Below are positions 1 through 8,215 of a stretch of DNA of 14,290 bases, piece after piece. The number at the start of each line of letters is the position of its first letter. The stretch's first letter is position 1. This DNA comes from JBDRCU01 sp043821485. Lineage in GTDB: Bacteria > Patescibacteriota > Minisyncoccia > 2-02-FULL-40-12 > IGHO2-01-FULL-4-A. Made by a program: the position numbers and the translations under genes. Location of the stretch: positions 1 through 14,290 of the forward strand of contig JBDRCU010000052.1 in the NCBI GenBank assembly GCA_043821485.1. The letters are read 5' to 3'. The notes beneath the pieces are model-generated. The model made no database searches, was not told the origin of the DNA, and saw nothing but the letters and a program-made list of their open reading frames with translations.

Positions 1-6
1 ATATCA

Positions 7-34
7 TTGAAATTTCGTTATCATAGGGTATACT
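7..34 (+). promoter_or_regulatory. Sigma70-like promoter of the polysaccharide operon
   Basis: A -35-like TTGAAA (7-12) and a -10-like TATACT (29-34) are separated by 16 bases. Transcription would start around position 40-41, leaving only about four bases before the ATG at 45. No Shine-Dalgarno sequence precedes that ATG, which agrees with a nearly leaderless message. Predicted from consensus similarity only. Confidence 0.6.
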
Positions 35-44
35 ATTTCTACCT

Positions 45-1154
45 ATGAAATCTAAGAGAAATATACCTCTTTTTTGGCCTTCATATAATGGAAGGAAAAT
101 TCAAAAGCTTGTAAATAAGGCATTTCCGGCTGATATGAGTAATCGCTGGCTTGGCCAAGCTCATAAGGTTGATGAATTTGAGCAGGAATTCGGTAAAAAA
201 TTTGGATATAAATATTGCGTAGCAGTGAGTTCTGGGACTGCTTCTATTGAGCTTGCATACCATCTTCTTGATTTTAAAAAAGGCGATGAAGTAATTACGC
301 CTGTTTTGACATGTACAGCAACCAATCTGCACTTTGCGCGCAATGGGATTAAGATTAAGTTTGCCGATATAAAGGATGATCTTACAATTGATCCTGATGA
401 TGTTGAGAGAAAGATAACTCCTAAGACCAGAGCTATTGTTGCAGTAACTCTCGGCGGTTTGCCAGTAGATAAGAAGCTTTTTAAAATAGCAAAGAAACAT
501 AAAATACCTGTTGTAATAGATGCCGCGCAAAGTCTTGGCGTAGGAGAAAAGCACGGCGAATATATTTGTCATTCATTCCAAGCAATTAAACATTTCACAA
601 CCGGAGACGGGGGAATGCTTGTGGTTAAGAATAAAGAGGATTACAAGCGCGCTAAGAAATTGCGCTGGTTCGGAATAGACCGTGAAGCAAAAATGCGAGC
701 CAATTGGCAACCTTACAAAAAAAGACAGATGACAATGGATATTAAAGAGCCGGGATACAAATTTCAGATGAATGACGTTGAAGCAATGATGGGACTGGTA
801 GGTTTACAGCATAGCGATGAGTATTTAAAGCACAGGAAAAGAATTACTGATTATTATGATAAAAATATTAAGTGTGCAACTGTTTCCGGCGGATCATGCT
901 GGCTTTATGGGATATTGGTAAGCGATAGAGATCATGTTGCATCAGAACTTGAGAAGGCAGGCGTTGATACGAATATGGCACATTTGCGAAATGATATTTT
1001 TACAGCGTTTGGAGGAAAGCGAGAAAAATTGCCTAAAATGAATGAATTAGAGTCCAAATATATCTATATTCCTATCAATACAAAAATGACCATGGATGAC
1101 GCTAAGTACGTCGCAAAGAAGCTTAATGAAATTTTAAAGCCTCAGCTCGTCTAA
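45..1154 (+). CDS. DegT/DnrJ/EryC1/StrS-family sugar aminotransferase
   Basis: PLP-dependent aminotransferase of 369 residues, the normal family length. It would transfer an amino group, usually from glutamate, to a keto position of a nucleotide-activated sugar in the cytoplasm. Visible family marks: the phosphate-binding SSGTAS (62-67), the cofactor-ring Asp in VIDAAQS (D159), the Schiff-base lysine in FQAIKHFTTGDGG (K182), and the conserved GYKFQMNDVEA segment (237-247). It is the first gene of an operon; rmlB follows after 9 bases, so the substrate is probably a dTDP-4-keto-6-deoxysugar (or its 3-keto isomer). Which sugar and which carbon are aminated cannot be read from the sequence. The start has no Shine-Dalgarno site but sits right behind a good promoter. 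Family assignment is firm; exact product is not. Confidence 0.92.
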   Translation: MKSKRNIPLFWPSYNGRKIQKLVNKAFPADMSNRWLGQAHKVDEFEQEFGKKFGYKYCVAVSSGTASIELAYHLLDFKKGDEVITPVLTCTATNLHFARNGIKIKFADIKDDLTIDPDDVERKITPKTRAIVAVTLGGLPVDKKLFKIAKKHKIPVVIDAAQSLGVGEKHGEYICHSFQAIKHFTTGDGGMLVVKNKEDYKRAKKLRWFGIDREAKMRANWQPYKKRQMTMDIKEPGYKFQMNDVEAMMGLVGLQHSDEYLKHRKRITDYYDKNIKCATVSGGSCWLYGILVSDRDHVASELEKAGVDTNMAHLRNDIFTAFGGKREKLPKMNELESKYIYIPINTKMTMDDAKYVAKKLNEILKPQLV

Positions 1155-1163
1155 TAATATAGC

Positions 1164-2180
1164 ATGAAGAAAAGAACAATCTTAATCACAGGAGGATATG
1201 GTTTCATGGGATCTGACTTCATTCGCTATATATTATCCAAAAATGACAATATCTGTATTATTAATTTTGATAAGCTGACATATGAAGCTAATTTGGATAA
1301 TTTGGTAAGCGTGGAAAAAGACAGGCGGTATAAGTTTGTAAAAGGCGATATAGCAGACAAAAAAGCAGTGGAAAGCGTTTTTAAGAAGTATAAGCCGGAC
1401 TATATTGTAAACTTTGCAGCAGAGACGCATGTCGATCGAAGCATTCATGGTGAAGCTGAAAAATTCGTGCGAACAAATGTGCTTGGAGTATTTAATATAT
1501 TGGAGGCCGTAAAGGATAATGATTACGTTAAGAAGTTTATTCATATCAGTACAGATGAAGTTTATGGTGATACGCCTTTTAATTCAAAATTAAAATTTAC
1601 TGAGAAGTCGCCCCTACGTCCAAGCAATCCATACTCAAGTACAAAAGCAAGCGGAGACATGATGTGTTTGGCTTACTATAGGACATATGGGATACCAGTA
1701 GTAATAACGCGTTCAGGAAACAACTACGGTCCATATCAGTATCCGGAAAAAATGATGCCGTTTTTTGTATTGCGTGCATTTGAAGATAAGAAACTGCCTC
1801 TCTATGGCAAAGGTTTGAATATTCGTAATTGGGTATATGTTCGCGATCATTCACGCGCTGTTCAAATCTGCCTTTCAAAGGGTCAGCCCGGCGAAGTATA
1901 TAATATTAGCGCTGATCAGTATAAACAGAATAAAGATGTGGCTCTTGGCATATTAAAGAATTTGAAGAAAGATAAATCATTAATTGAATATGTTACTGAC
2001 AGACCGGGACATGACAGAAGATATGCGCCTTCTGCGTCCAAGTTGAAGCGTCTTCACTGGAGTCCGGAGTATGATTTTAATAAAGGATTGAAAGTGGCAA
2101 TTAAGTGGTATGAAGATAATCCTCACTGGGTTAGTCGTGTACAGAAAAAGATGGAAAGTATTAATAAGCATATAAAATAG
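1164..2180 (+). CDS. rmlB: dTDP-glucose 4,6-dehydratase
   Basis: Extended short-chain dehydrogenase/reductase of 338 residues that converts dTDP-glucose to dTDP-4-keto-6-deoxyglucose using bound NAD. The Rossmann glycine motif is TGGYGFMGS (9-17; the usual form is TGG.GFIGS). NFAAETHVDRSI (83-94), the catalytic STDEVYG (129-135, with T130, D131 and E132) and the YSSTK pair (Y157, K161) are all in place, as are the substrate-binding RSGNNYGPYQYPEK segment (from R183) and RPGHDRRYA near the C-terminus. This combination is specific to RmlB-type dehydratases rather than UDP-sugar epimerases. It lies 9 bases after the aminotransferase and 8 bases before the cupin gene, with no Shine-Dalgarno site, so translation probably depends on the operon context. 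It makes the common intermediate for both neighbouring sugar-modifying enzymes. Confidence 0.93.
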   Translation: MKKRTILITGGYGFMGSDFIRYILSKNDNICIINFDKLTYEANLDNLVSVEKDRRYKFVKGDIADKKAVESVFKKYKPDYIVNFAAETHVDRSIHGEAEKFVRTNVLGVFNILEAVKDNDYVKKFIHISTDEVYGDTPFNSKLKFTEKSPLRPSNPYSSTKASGDMMCLAYYRTYGIPVVITRSGNNYGPYQYPEKMMPFFVLRAFEDKKLPLYGKGLNIRNWVYVRDHSRAVQICLSKGQPGEVYNISADQYKQNKDVALGILKNLKKDKSLIEYVTDRPGHDRRYAPSASKLKRLHWSPEYDFNKGLKVAIKWYEDNPHWVSRVQKKMESINKHIK

Positions 2181-2188
2181 TTTTTTGT

Positions 2189-2674
2189 ATGAGTAAAGAG
2201 GTTATCAAAATAAAAGAATCTAAAAAGGTGGATACAAAAGGTGTGGACGGTAAGCTGAATGGTTTTGTATTGGAGGTGCTTAGCGAAGATGATGGCTTTG
2301 CGGAGGGATTAAAAGGGCAGGTATATTTAACTGTTGCTGGTGCCAGAGTTCAAAAGGGATATCATATACATGCTCTCGCTACGTATCATGTGAGTTGTAT
2401 AAAAGGAAAAATGAAATCAACTGTTTATTATAGTAAAAACGAGAAAAAAGAAATTGAAATGGGAGATGGAAATTTTAAGGTTATAAAGTATCCTCCCGGC
2501 TGTGCGCATTTAATAACCAATATTGGAGATGAAGATGCTTACGTGATAATCTATAGAGACATTCCATGGGACCCTGAAGTTAAAGAACAGCTTGATATTG
2601 CGCCCGAAGATATAGAGACTGAAGAAGCGTGGAAGAAGATAAAGGAGTTTAATAAGAGTTTTAAGGATGAGTAA
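2189..2674 (+). CDS. RmlC-like cupin, probable nucleotide-sugar epimerase/isomerase
   Basis: Small cupin-fold protein of 161 residues. The first cupin motif is visible as GYHIHALATYH (57-67, with H59, H61 and H67) followed by IKGK, and the second as YPPGCAHLI (101-109, H107). The layout and the PPG.AH element resemble dTDP-4-dehydrorhamnose 3,5-epimerase relatives and FdtA/QdtA-like 3,4-ketoisomerases, but the usual RmlC GLH(Y/F)Q sequence is absent. Placed between rmlB and the polymerase, it most likely acts on dTDP-4-keto-6-deoxyglucose before the aminotransferase. The HxH pair could instead bind a metal, so a different cupin activity is possible. The C-terminal 30 residues are acidic and helical-looking. 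Its last 8 bases overlap the start of the next gene. The fold is well supported; the reaction is inference. Confidence 0.7.
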   Translation: MSKEVIKIKESKKVDTKGVDGKLNGFVLEVLSEDDGFAEGLKGQVYLTVAGARVQKGYHIHALATYHVSCIKGKMKSTVYYSKNEKKEIEMGDGNFKVIKYPPGCAHLITNIGDEDAYVIIYRDIPWDPEVKEQLDIAPEDIETEEAWKKIKEFNKSFKDE

Positions 2675-5009
2675 AAAAGATAAATACCAAAAACCGTCAT
2701 CTTTAGAAAAATTCATAAGATGGGGGATATATATTTCAGCTTTCATACCTTTGATAATTGCTGCGGATATATTTTACATTCCCATATTTAAAACATTAGT
2801 ATCTCCGCTTTTTACGGACTATCTGTCTCCGTTTCATTTTGGTAAAGTAATTTTTTTCAGAACGCTGGTAGAGATATTGGGTATTTTGTATTTAGCTTTA
2901 ATACTTAAGGATCGTAGCTATCTTCCTGCAAGAAATACTCTCCTGTGGGCAATATCTGCTTTTACGGGAATGTTTTTAATTACTTCTCTGACAGGTGTAA
3001 ATGTAGGTCAAAGTTTTTGGGGTATGCTTGAGAGAATGGGAGGATTTTTTACTTTTGCGCATTTTTGGCTATTTTTCATAATTCTTGTATCTGTATTTCG
3101 TGAGCGTGAGCATTGGATTAAACTTTTGAAAATTACAGTATGGGTAAGCGTTTTTTCTGCTATGTATGGATTTTTACAGATGACAAACTATGAATCCATT
3201 TTAGGGATAATAAGGATTGTCGGAGGAGGGGATAGATTAAGAATATTCGGTACTTTGGGCAATGCAGCACTTTTTGCGGGATATATGCTGGTAACTGCAT
3301 TTATTTCCCTGGCATTAGCTGCTGAAGCAAAACGCGATAGTGGCAGGATTTTATACGGTGCGATTTTTGCATTTAATATAATAGCAGTTTTCTTTACTGC
3401 AGTAAGAGGAGCAATACTTGGAGTTTTTGCTTCACTTGTCGTATTTGCTTTGCTTTATGTATTTGCAAATGGAAATAAGATTTTACGTAATATTCTTGTA
3501 GGTACTATCATAGTTCTTGTAATATTCGAACTTGGTTTAATAATGAGTAGTGATGCAAACTTTGTTCAAAATAGCGGTTATCTCAAGAGATTGTCTGATG
3601 TTTCACTTAGTACGCGTACAGTTCAAACTCGGCTTTGGGCATGGCAGGCGGGTCTTGATGGTTGGGATGATAGTGCAAAGACTATGATATTTGGTTGGGG
3701 ACCGGAAAATTTTAATGTTCCATTCTCTGTACACTTTAATCCGGGATTTTTTGATAAACCGGGAGCCGAAACATTATTTGATCGGGCGCATAATATGTTC
3801 GTAGAAGTTCTTGTTACAATGGGTGCGCTTGGATTCATAGCGTATATATCGATTTTTGTTGTATTGGGTATTTATTTAAAAAGGTTATGGAAATTTGCGG
3901 AAGACAAGAGAGATAAAATAACAATAGCTGCTCTTATTGCGGGTATTGTTGCATATGTGGTGCATAATTTCTTTTTCTTTGATACTTCGGCTAATTTCTT
4001 AGTATTCTTTACTTTTATGGGACTTGTATATTATTTGTATGAACAGAAAACTAAACAGATAGATCGTTTAGCAACTCCTTTGATTGATAGGCAAATATTA
4101 CGTTCTGTGTTGGTACTGGGGTCTGTGGTTCTGGTTGTTTTTTCAATTTACTTTACGACTATAAGGCCTGCCGTAGCGAACAATACAACGACTGAAGCTA
4201 TACGTTTTTCATGGGCGGATGAACATGCACTGTCTGTAGACACATTCGAGAAGGCTCTTTCTTATAATACATTCATCTCCTATGATATTCTTAATGGTAA
4301 AAATCGTTTTGCACAGTATGCCCTTAACAATGTAAATGGTATTGGAGAAGATGGACGTGATCCTAGACAAGTAATGCTTTCAATCGTTGAGCACGAGAAA
4401 GAATTCATAGAGCGCAATCCACTCGATTATTTACCACACCTATATATTAGCCGTGCGTATGTGATATTAGGTAGCATGGAACCAGAATCGAACTATAATG
4501 ATCTGGCACTTGAGCATAGTATGAGAGCTCTTGAGATATCGCCTAAGTTCATCCGGGCATATTATGAAGTAGCTCAGGCATATTTAAATAAAGGTGAAAA
4601 CAATAAAGCCATTCAAACATTTCAGGAGGCAGTTGATCTGAATCCTTTAGTAGGAATTTCATGGTGGTATCTAGGTTTAACAAAAATAGAGAACGGGGAT
4701 ACAAAGGGAGGGCTTGAAGATCTTGAAAAAGCATTTGAGAATGGATTTTCTGCTGGAGAAGCAGAGCTTATAAGAGCAATAACTGTATATTCAACCGAGG
4801 GTAATTTTGAAAAAGTTATTGAATTGTATAAAAAACTGATTGGAATAAATGCAGGCGAGCCCCAGTACTTTGCATCACTTGCAGTTGCATATAAGACCGT
4901 GGGAAGTGTTGATGCAGCACTTGAGATAGCACGTCTTGGTGCTAATTTACACCCTGATTATAGAGCTGAATTTGAGGCTTTTGCACAAAGCATAGGGCGG
5001 GCGCTTTAG
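2667..5009 (+). CDS. O-antigen ligase/polymerase-like membrane protein with C-terminal TPR domain
   Basis: A 780-residue protein in two parts. Residues 1 to about 505 hold ten or more hydrophobic membrane segments. The large extracytoplasmic loop contains the Wzy/WaaL-type signature TMIFGWGPENF (339-349) and, further on, RAHN.FVEVL, as in the Wzy_C (O-antigen ligase) family. After the last membrane helix (about 479-500) comes a soluble tail with tetratricopeptide-like repeats at about 575-770 (for example AYYEVAQAYLNKGENNKAIQ and WWYLGLTKIENGDTKGGLED). It probably joins or polymerises lipid-linked glycan units, or glycosylates surface proteins, on the outer face of the membrane; the TPR tail would dock partners. 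Polymerase, ligase and oligosaccharyltransferase cannot be told apart by sequence alone. The start overlaps the cupin gene by 8 bases. Its stop codon overlaps that of the convergent sugar transferase gene. Confidence 0.85.
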   Translation: MSKKDKYQKPSSLEKFIRWGIYISAFIPLIIAADIFYIPIFKTLVSPLFTDYLSPFHFGKVIFFRTLVEILGILYLALILKDRSYLPARNTLLWAISAFTGMFLITSLTGVNVGQSFWGMLERMGGFFTFAHFWLFFIILVSVFREREHWIKLLKITVWVSVFSAMYGFLQMTNYESILGIIRIVGGGDRLRIFGTLGNAALFAGYMLVTAFISLALAAEAKRDSGRILYGAIFAFNIIAVFFTAVRGAILGVFASLVVFALLYVFANGNKILRNILVGTIIVLVIFELGLIMSSDANFVQNSGYLKRLSDVSLSTRTVQTRLWAWQAGLDGWDDSAKTMIFGWGPENFNVPFSVHFNPGFFDKPGAETLFDRAHNMFVEVLVTMGALGFIAYISIFVVLGIYLKRLWKFAEDKRDKITIAALIAGIVAYVVHNFFFFDTSANFLVFFTFMGLVYYLYEQKTKQIDRLATPLIDRQILRSVLVLGSVVLVVFSIYFTTIRPAVANNTTTEAIRFSWADEHALSVDTFEKALSYNTFISYDILNGKNRFAQYALNNVNGIGEDGRDPRQVMLSIVEHEKEFIERNPLDYLPHLYISRAYVILGSMEPESNYNDLALEHSMRALEISPKFIRAYYEVAQAYLNKGENNKAIQTFQEAVDLNPLVGISWWYLGLTKIENGDTKGGLEDLEKAFENGFSAGEAELIRAITVYSTEGNFEKVIELYKKLIGINAGEPQYFASLAVAYKTVGSVDAALEIARLGANLHPDYRAEFEAFAQSIGRAL

Positions 5010-6331
5010 CGTCCAGCTTGCTCAAGCACTATGTTAACAGTTTTCAAGACTATGCCCAGATCAAATAGAAGAGATCTGTTTTTGATATAGTAGAGATCGT
5101 ATTGTAATTTGCCTTTTGCATCTTCAACGCTTGCACCGTAACCGAATTTGAGTTGTGACCAGCCAGTGAGGCCTGGTTTAATAAGATAACGTTCTTCATA
5201 GAATGGGATTTCTCTTTTGAGTTTCTCATGGAATTCAGGACGTTCTGATCGTGGTCCTACGAAAGACATATCTCCTTTCAATATATTCCATAATTGTGGG
5301 AGTTCATCCAGTCTTGTTTTGCGTAAAAATGATCCGACCTTTGTTATGCGAGGATCATTCTCTTGAGTCCATACAGCTCCAGTGTTTATTTCTGCATTAG
5401 CTATCATGCTTCTAAATTTTGTAAGAGTGAATATTTTTCCTGCTTGTCCAATGCGTTTATGGCTGTAAAATATTGGACCGCGAGAGCTGGCTTTAATGGC
5501 TATCATTATGAATGGGTAGAATATTAAAGATACAAGCCCCATAATAATAGCACCTAATATATCAGTAGCCCTGCTTGCAGTTTCATAAACTCTCTTTCTT
5601 CCTTCCGACAAATTATTTATAAACCAACCCTGATCAATTACTTCAAGAGGGACCTTCCCAGTCACTTGTTCGTAAAATCCCGAAAGACTATAGAATTCTA
5701 TGCGTAAGCTTAAAAGAGAATAAAGAATTTGTATAATATCTGGAATTTTGTATGCATCAGGACTTAGTACTAGAACCCTGGCTTTTTTTTGCCGTACTAG
5801 CTTTTCAAGAATTTCTACAGCGGTTTTTTCCTGAACATCCAGAATTCCCAAAGCATTGTATCCAAGCTGTGGATGTTTGAGTAGAAATTCATATATTTCA
5901 TAAGATTGAGGACAGGCTCCAATGATAAGGGTATTGTTCATAATACCGTTTTTGATCAATAGGCGATTGAATAGCCAGCGCCAAGCTATGAATAGAGCTA
6001 ATGCCAGAGCCAGAAATATGAAGAGGTTTCTTTTAGGTGCAATCTCGAAATAGGGGATGAGATAGAAGAATGACAATGCTATAACGGCATTTACTATTAT
6101 TGTATAAAAAAGCCGTGTAAAAAATTGCAGGCTATTTTTGGCAATAGAGATTTCGTAAAGATCTGTAATATAGAAAGCGATCAGCCATACAATAAATATG
6201 AGGGTGAAGGGAATTATATGCTGATCCATATGAGATTGGAAATCTCCGCCATAACGAAGAAGCAGGGTTCCATATAATGCCCCGTATAAAATGGCTATAT
6301 CTCCGAGAAATAATGTGAATTTGCGTAACAT
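5006..6331 (-). CDS. Polyprenyl-phosphate sugar-1-phosphate transferase (exopolysaccharide initiation)
   Basis: A 441-residue bacterial sugar transferase of the WbaP/WcaJ type, which loads the first sugar-1-phosphate from a nucleotide sugar onto undecaprenyl phosphate at the inner membrane face. Four hydrophobic segments fill residues 1-122. A soluble Rossmann-like CoA-binding-type domain follows (TLIIGACPQSYEIYEF, from about 134), then a membrane-entering hairpin near 256-280. The catalytic domain has KFRSM (305-309), RKTRLDELPQLWN (337-349, catalytic D342-E343), SFVGPRSERPEF (356-367), GLTGW (387-391) and KLQYDLYY (408-415). All expected residues are present and the length is normal. It converges on the upstream operon and overlaps its last codon by 4 bases. 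It would start the glycan that the operon's polymerase/ligase finishes. Confidence 0.92.
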   Translation of the reverse strand: MLRKFTLFLGDIAILYGALYGTLLLRYGGDFQSHMDQHIIPFTLIFIVWLIAFYITDLYEISIAKNSLQFFTRLFYTIIVNAVIALSFFYLIPYFEIAPKRNLFIFLALALALFIAWRWLFNRLLIKNGIMNNTLIIGACPQSYEIYEFLLKHPQLGYNALGILDVQEKTAVEILEKLVRQKKARVLVLSPDAYKIPDIIQILYSLLSLRIEFYSLSGFYEQVTGKVPLEVIDQGWFINNLSEGRKRVYETASRATDILGAIIMGLVSLIFYPFIMIAIKASSRGPIFYSHKRIGQAGKIFTLTKFRSMIANAEINTGAVWTQENDPRITKVGSFLRKTRLDELPQLWNILKGDMSFVGPRSERPEFHEKLKREIPFYEERYLIKPGLTGWSQLKFGYGASVEDAKGKLQYDLYYIKNRSLLFDLGIVLKTVNIVLEQAGR

Positions 6332-6335
6332 AGGT

Positions 6336-6351
6336 GATATTTAGGAATATC
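6336..6351. repeat. Small inverted repeat before the sugar transferase start
   Basis: GATATT (6336-6341) and AATATC (6346-6351) form a perfect 6-bp inverted repeat with a 4-base loop, 4 bases from the minus-strand ATG. It could be an operator half-site pair or a weak hairpin in a short leader. In DNA this AT-rich it may also be chance. Confidence 0.3.
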
Positions 6352-6384
6352 TATTGATGATCGAATATACAATATTTTAAGGTA

Positions 6385-6412
6385 TTTGTCCATATTGCAG
6401 ACGTATTATAAT
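6385..6412 (+). promoter_or_regulatory. Probable promoter of the secreted fibre-like protein gene
   Basis: A perfect -10 hexamer TATAAT (6407-6412) lies 16 bases after a -35-like TTTGTC (6385-6390). Transcription would begin near 6419, about 11 bases before the ATG at 6430. The -35 match is poor, but the -10 is ideal and the position fits the pattern of short leaders seen elsewhere in this window. Confidence 0.5.
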
Positions 6413-6429
6413 GTGATATAGTGTGTCAT

Positions 6430-7518
6430 ATGAAAAATTCAATGAAATATACAATAATTACATTTTTGACTATAGTGTTCGTTCTCTATGTAATTTTTAG
6501 TACATCTACATCCGCATTAGCAAGTGGCATAATAGACTGGGATGAATTAATGGATAATATGATACTTGATGAGAATACTATTATCTCTATGACGGGAAAT
6601 ACTTTGACGTGGGGTGATGACAATCTTTTTTTGTCAGATCTTGTGGGTATAGGAACGCATTTCCCTACAGCCAAACTTACAATAAATCATTCAGTGATAG
6701 ATCACACTTCAGCAATGAAAGCGCAGAAAGTTGACCTCATAACCACACTTACTCGGAATAATGCAGAAAATGCTTGGGGAGGATATTTTGTCGCAAATGC
6801 AAATTTAGTAGGATATGAGATGACAGGTGATCTGACTGGATTATTCGGAGGAGTTTCTGTTACAAGCCCAGGGCTTGTAATGAATGCTAAGGCTATCCAA
6901 TCTAAAGTTACTGCTTTTCAAGGTACAATTGATAAAGCTTACGGTTTTTATGTGGAACCTTTTACAGAAATTGCTTCAGGGAGTATCACTAATACATATG
7001 GTGTATATATAGATGCCCAAACAGTGGGAGACGTTAACTATGCATTAGTAACGAATGATGGGACTGTAGTATTCAATGAATCAGGATCTATTTCAAATTT
7101 CAGAATTGAAGGAGATACAAATCAGAATCTATTATTTACAGATGCAGCAACAGATAGGATAGGAATCGGGATGAATAGACCTAGTTATCTTTTGGATGTA
7201 GGAGGAGATTTTTCTGCAGAACAGACTTTTGGATCAGGGCTTACAGATTGTGATGGATTAAATGATAAATTGCAGTGGGATGCTACAACAGGGCTATTTT
7301 CATGTACTATAGAAAACATGTTCAATGCATTGCCACCAGAAGTGGATCCTCCATGGGGAGTTATGGAATTTAATGCAGGGGATGCTTTTGAAGCAGCTGA
7401 ACGCGTACTCCAAGAACAAGGAATGCTGGATATTAGAGATAAAGCCCTCCGAGAAAAAATGATTTTCGATCTTGGAATGGAATTTCTTAAAACTGTCGAA
7501 GAATTCAAATTGAGATAA
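6430..7518 (+). CDS. Secreted fibre-like protein of unknown function
   Basis: Exported protein of 362 residues. I chose the ATG at 6430 over an upstream in-frame GTG at 6421, because 6421 falls almost on the predicted transcription start and 6430 gives a normal signal peptide: positive start MKNSMK, hydrophobic core about 8-24, cleavage probably after SALA (A31). The mature part is rich in Gly, Thr, Asn and Asp, with two copies of a GIG..(x)P motif (VGIGTHFPTAKL from 72, and RIGIGMNRPSYLLDVGGDF from 243). Such motifs are common in beta-rich tail-fibre-like and surface proteins. A Cys pair (C274, C292) frames DGLNDKLQWDATTGLFS, a motif I recall from exported Patescibacteria proteins. The last 70 residues differ: a proline-rich hinge, then charged helices. 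It ends without an obvious anchor. A surface or shed structural role is inference only. Confidence 0.75.
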   Translation: MKNSMKYTIITFLTIVFVLYVIFSTSTSALASGIIDWDELMDNMILDENTIISMTGNTLTWGDDNLFLSDLVGIGTHFPTAKLTINHSVIDHTSAMKAQKVDLITTLTRNNAENAWGGYFVANANLVGYEMTGDLTGLFGGVSVTSPGLVMNAKAIQSKVTAFQGTIDKAYGFYVEPFTEIASGSITNTYGVYIDAQTVGDVNYALVTNDGTVVFNESGSISNFRIEGDTNQNLLFTDAATDRIGIGMNRPSYLLDVGGDFSAEQTFGSGLTDCDGLNDKLQWDATTGLFSCTIENMFNALPPEVDPPWGVMEFNAGDAFEAAERVLQEQGMLDIRDKALREKMIFDLGMEFLKTVEEFKLR

Positions 7519-7571
7519 TAAACTAGACTTCTTCTCAAAAGCTTTTAATTAGTGTATAGATAGAACACGAT

Positions 7572-7592
7572 AGGCGTATTTTACGTCTTTTT
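7572..7592 (+). terminator. Probable rho-independent terminator after the secreted protein gene
   Basis: A 7-bp stem, AGGCGTA (7572-7578) pairing with TACGTCT (7582-7588) with one G-T wobble and a 3-base loop, runs into a T tract (7588-7592). It lies 54 bases after the stop of the fibre-like gene and before the next gene pair. The stem is short, so its strength is uncertain. Confidence 0.5.
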
Positions 7593-7637
7593 AGATACAG
7601 CTCATGTGATATATGGGCTTTGAAGGGAGGCGAAGAA

Positions 7638-7916
7638 GTGGACTCTGGAAGGAAAGGGAAAAAGCTTGGAATTTTCCGAGTCTATAGATCGGATAAGCTT
7701 ATCAAGAGGATGGCTACGGTGGTAGTTGCGATTGCATCGAATGAGAAAGAAGCTCTCGCACTCGCTAAAGCCAAGTTTGGCAAATTCGATCCTACACCAG
7801 ATGCGATAGTAAAGGACGGGATCAAAATCTGGTGTGAAAGGTTCGGCACTGCTAAGAGAGGCGAAGAGAAAGGAGTAATCGGTCCTTCCCTTGAATTCAT
7901 GGAGGAGGAAAGATGA
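7638..7916 (+). CDS. Hypothetical protein, first gene of a GC-richer bicistron
   Basis: I do not recognise this 92-residue protein. The start is taken as GTG at 7638, because AAGGGAGG (7623-7630) gives an excellent Shine-Dalgarno site 7 bases upstream; an in-frame TTG at 7620 would add six residues but swallow that site. The sequence is basic at the N-terminus (RKGKK..IFRVYRSDKLIKR) and has a hydrophobic ATVVVAIAS strand, then a helix NEKEALALAKAKFGKF, then IKIWCERFG. This looks like a small alpha/beta fold with no signal peptide or membrane segment. Base composition is higher than next door: by hand count 27 of 60 G+C at 7681-7740 and 28 of 60 at 7741-7800, against 14 of 60 at 8761-8820. Its stop overlaps the next start as ATGA, so the two are probably translated together. 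Likely acquired DNA; function unknown. Confidence 0.7.
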   Translation: MDSGRKGKKLGIFRVYRSDKLIKRMATVVVAIASNEKEALALAKAKFGKFDPTPDAIVKDGIKIWCERFGTAKRGEEKGVIGPSLEFMEEER

Positions 7917-8215
7917 AGGAACCGAGACTCTCGGAAGAAGAAAGGGTCCCTATACTGAGAGCGTTTGCAAAACTGGACATGTTCTTGCCGGAACTTCTTG
8001 CATACAAAATGATGGAGAAGTATCCGGGCTCTCACAATAACTCGCATCTGATAATCGTTGCGAGACGCAAGAAACTAGTCATTCAAGGAGAACAGGTCGA
8101 AATAGAGGGTATTGTAAGAGCAGTATGGCAGAACCCATATATTTCGATCAGCGAGTGGTTTAAGGTTTGGGTCGATTTCTCGCGGAAGGAAGGAGATAGT
8201 ACATTACCGCCGTGA
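7913..8215 (+). CDS. Hypothetical protein, second gene of the GC-richer bicistron
   Basis: Unrecognised soluble protein of 100 residues. The ATG at 7913 overlaps the previous stop (ATGA) and is preceded by GGAGGAGG at 7901-7908, a strong Shine-Dalgarno site with good spacing; such sites are lacking before most other genes here. The N-terminal half looks helical (LSEEERVPILRAFAKLDMFLPELLAYKMMEKYPG), and the second half has beta character with tryptophans (HLIIVARRKKLVIQGEQVEIEGIVRAVWQNP, then SEWFKVWVDF). No signal peptide, membrane segment or catalytic motif is evident. It could be a partner of the 92-residue protein, given tight coupling and shared composition. A GC-rich hairpin begins in its last codons. 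It is not a convincing toxin-antitoxin pair member by motif, although size and coupling would permit that. Confidence 0.7.
   Translation: MKEPRLSEEERVPILRAFAKLDMFLPELLAYKMMEKYPGSHNNSHLIIVARRKKLVIQGEQVEIEGIVRAVWQNPYISISEWFKVWVDFSRKEGDSTLPP

Noticed and set aside
7638..8215. Toxin-antitoxin pair
   Set aside because: Size and overlap would fit, but I see no known toxin fold motif, no DNA-binding helix-turn-helix or ribbon-helix-helix signature, and no operator repeat in front of the pair.
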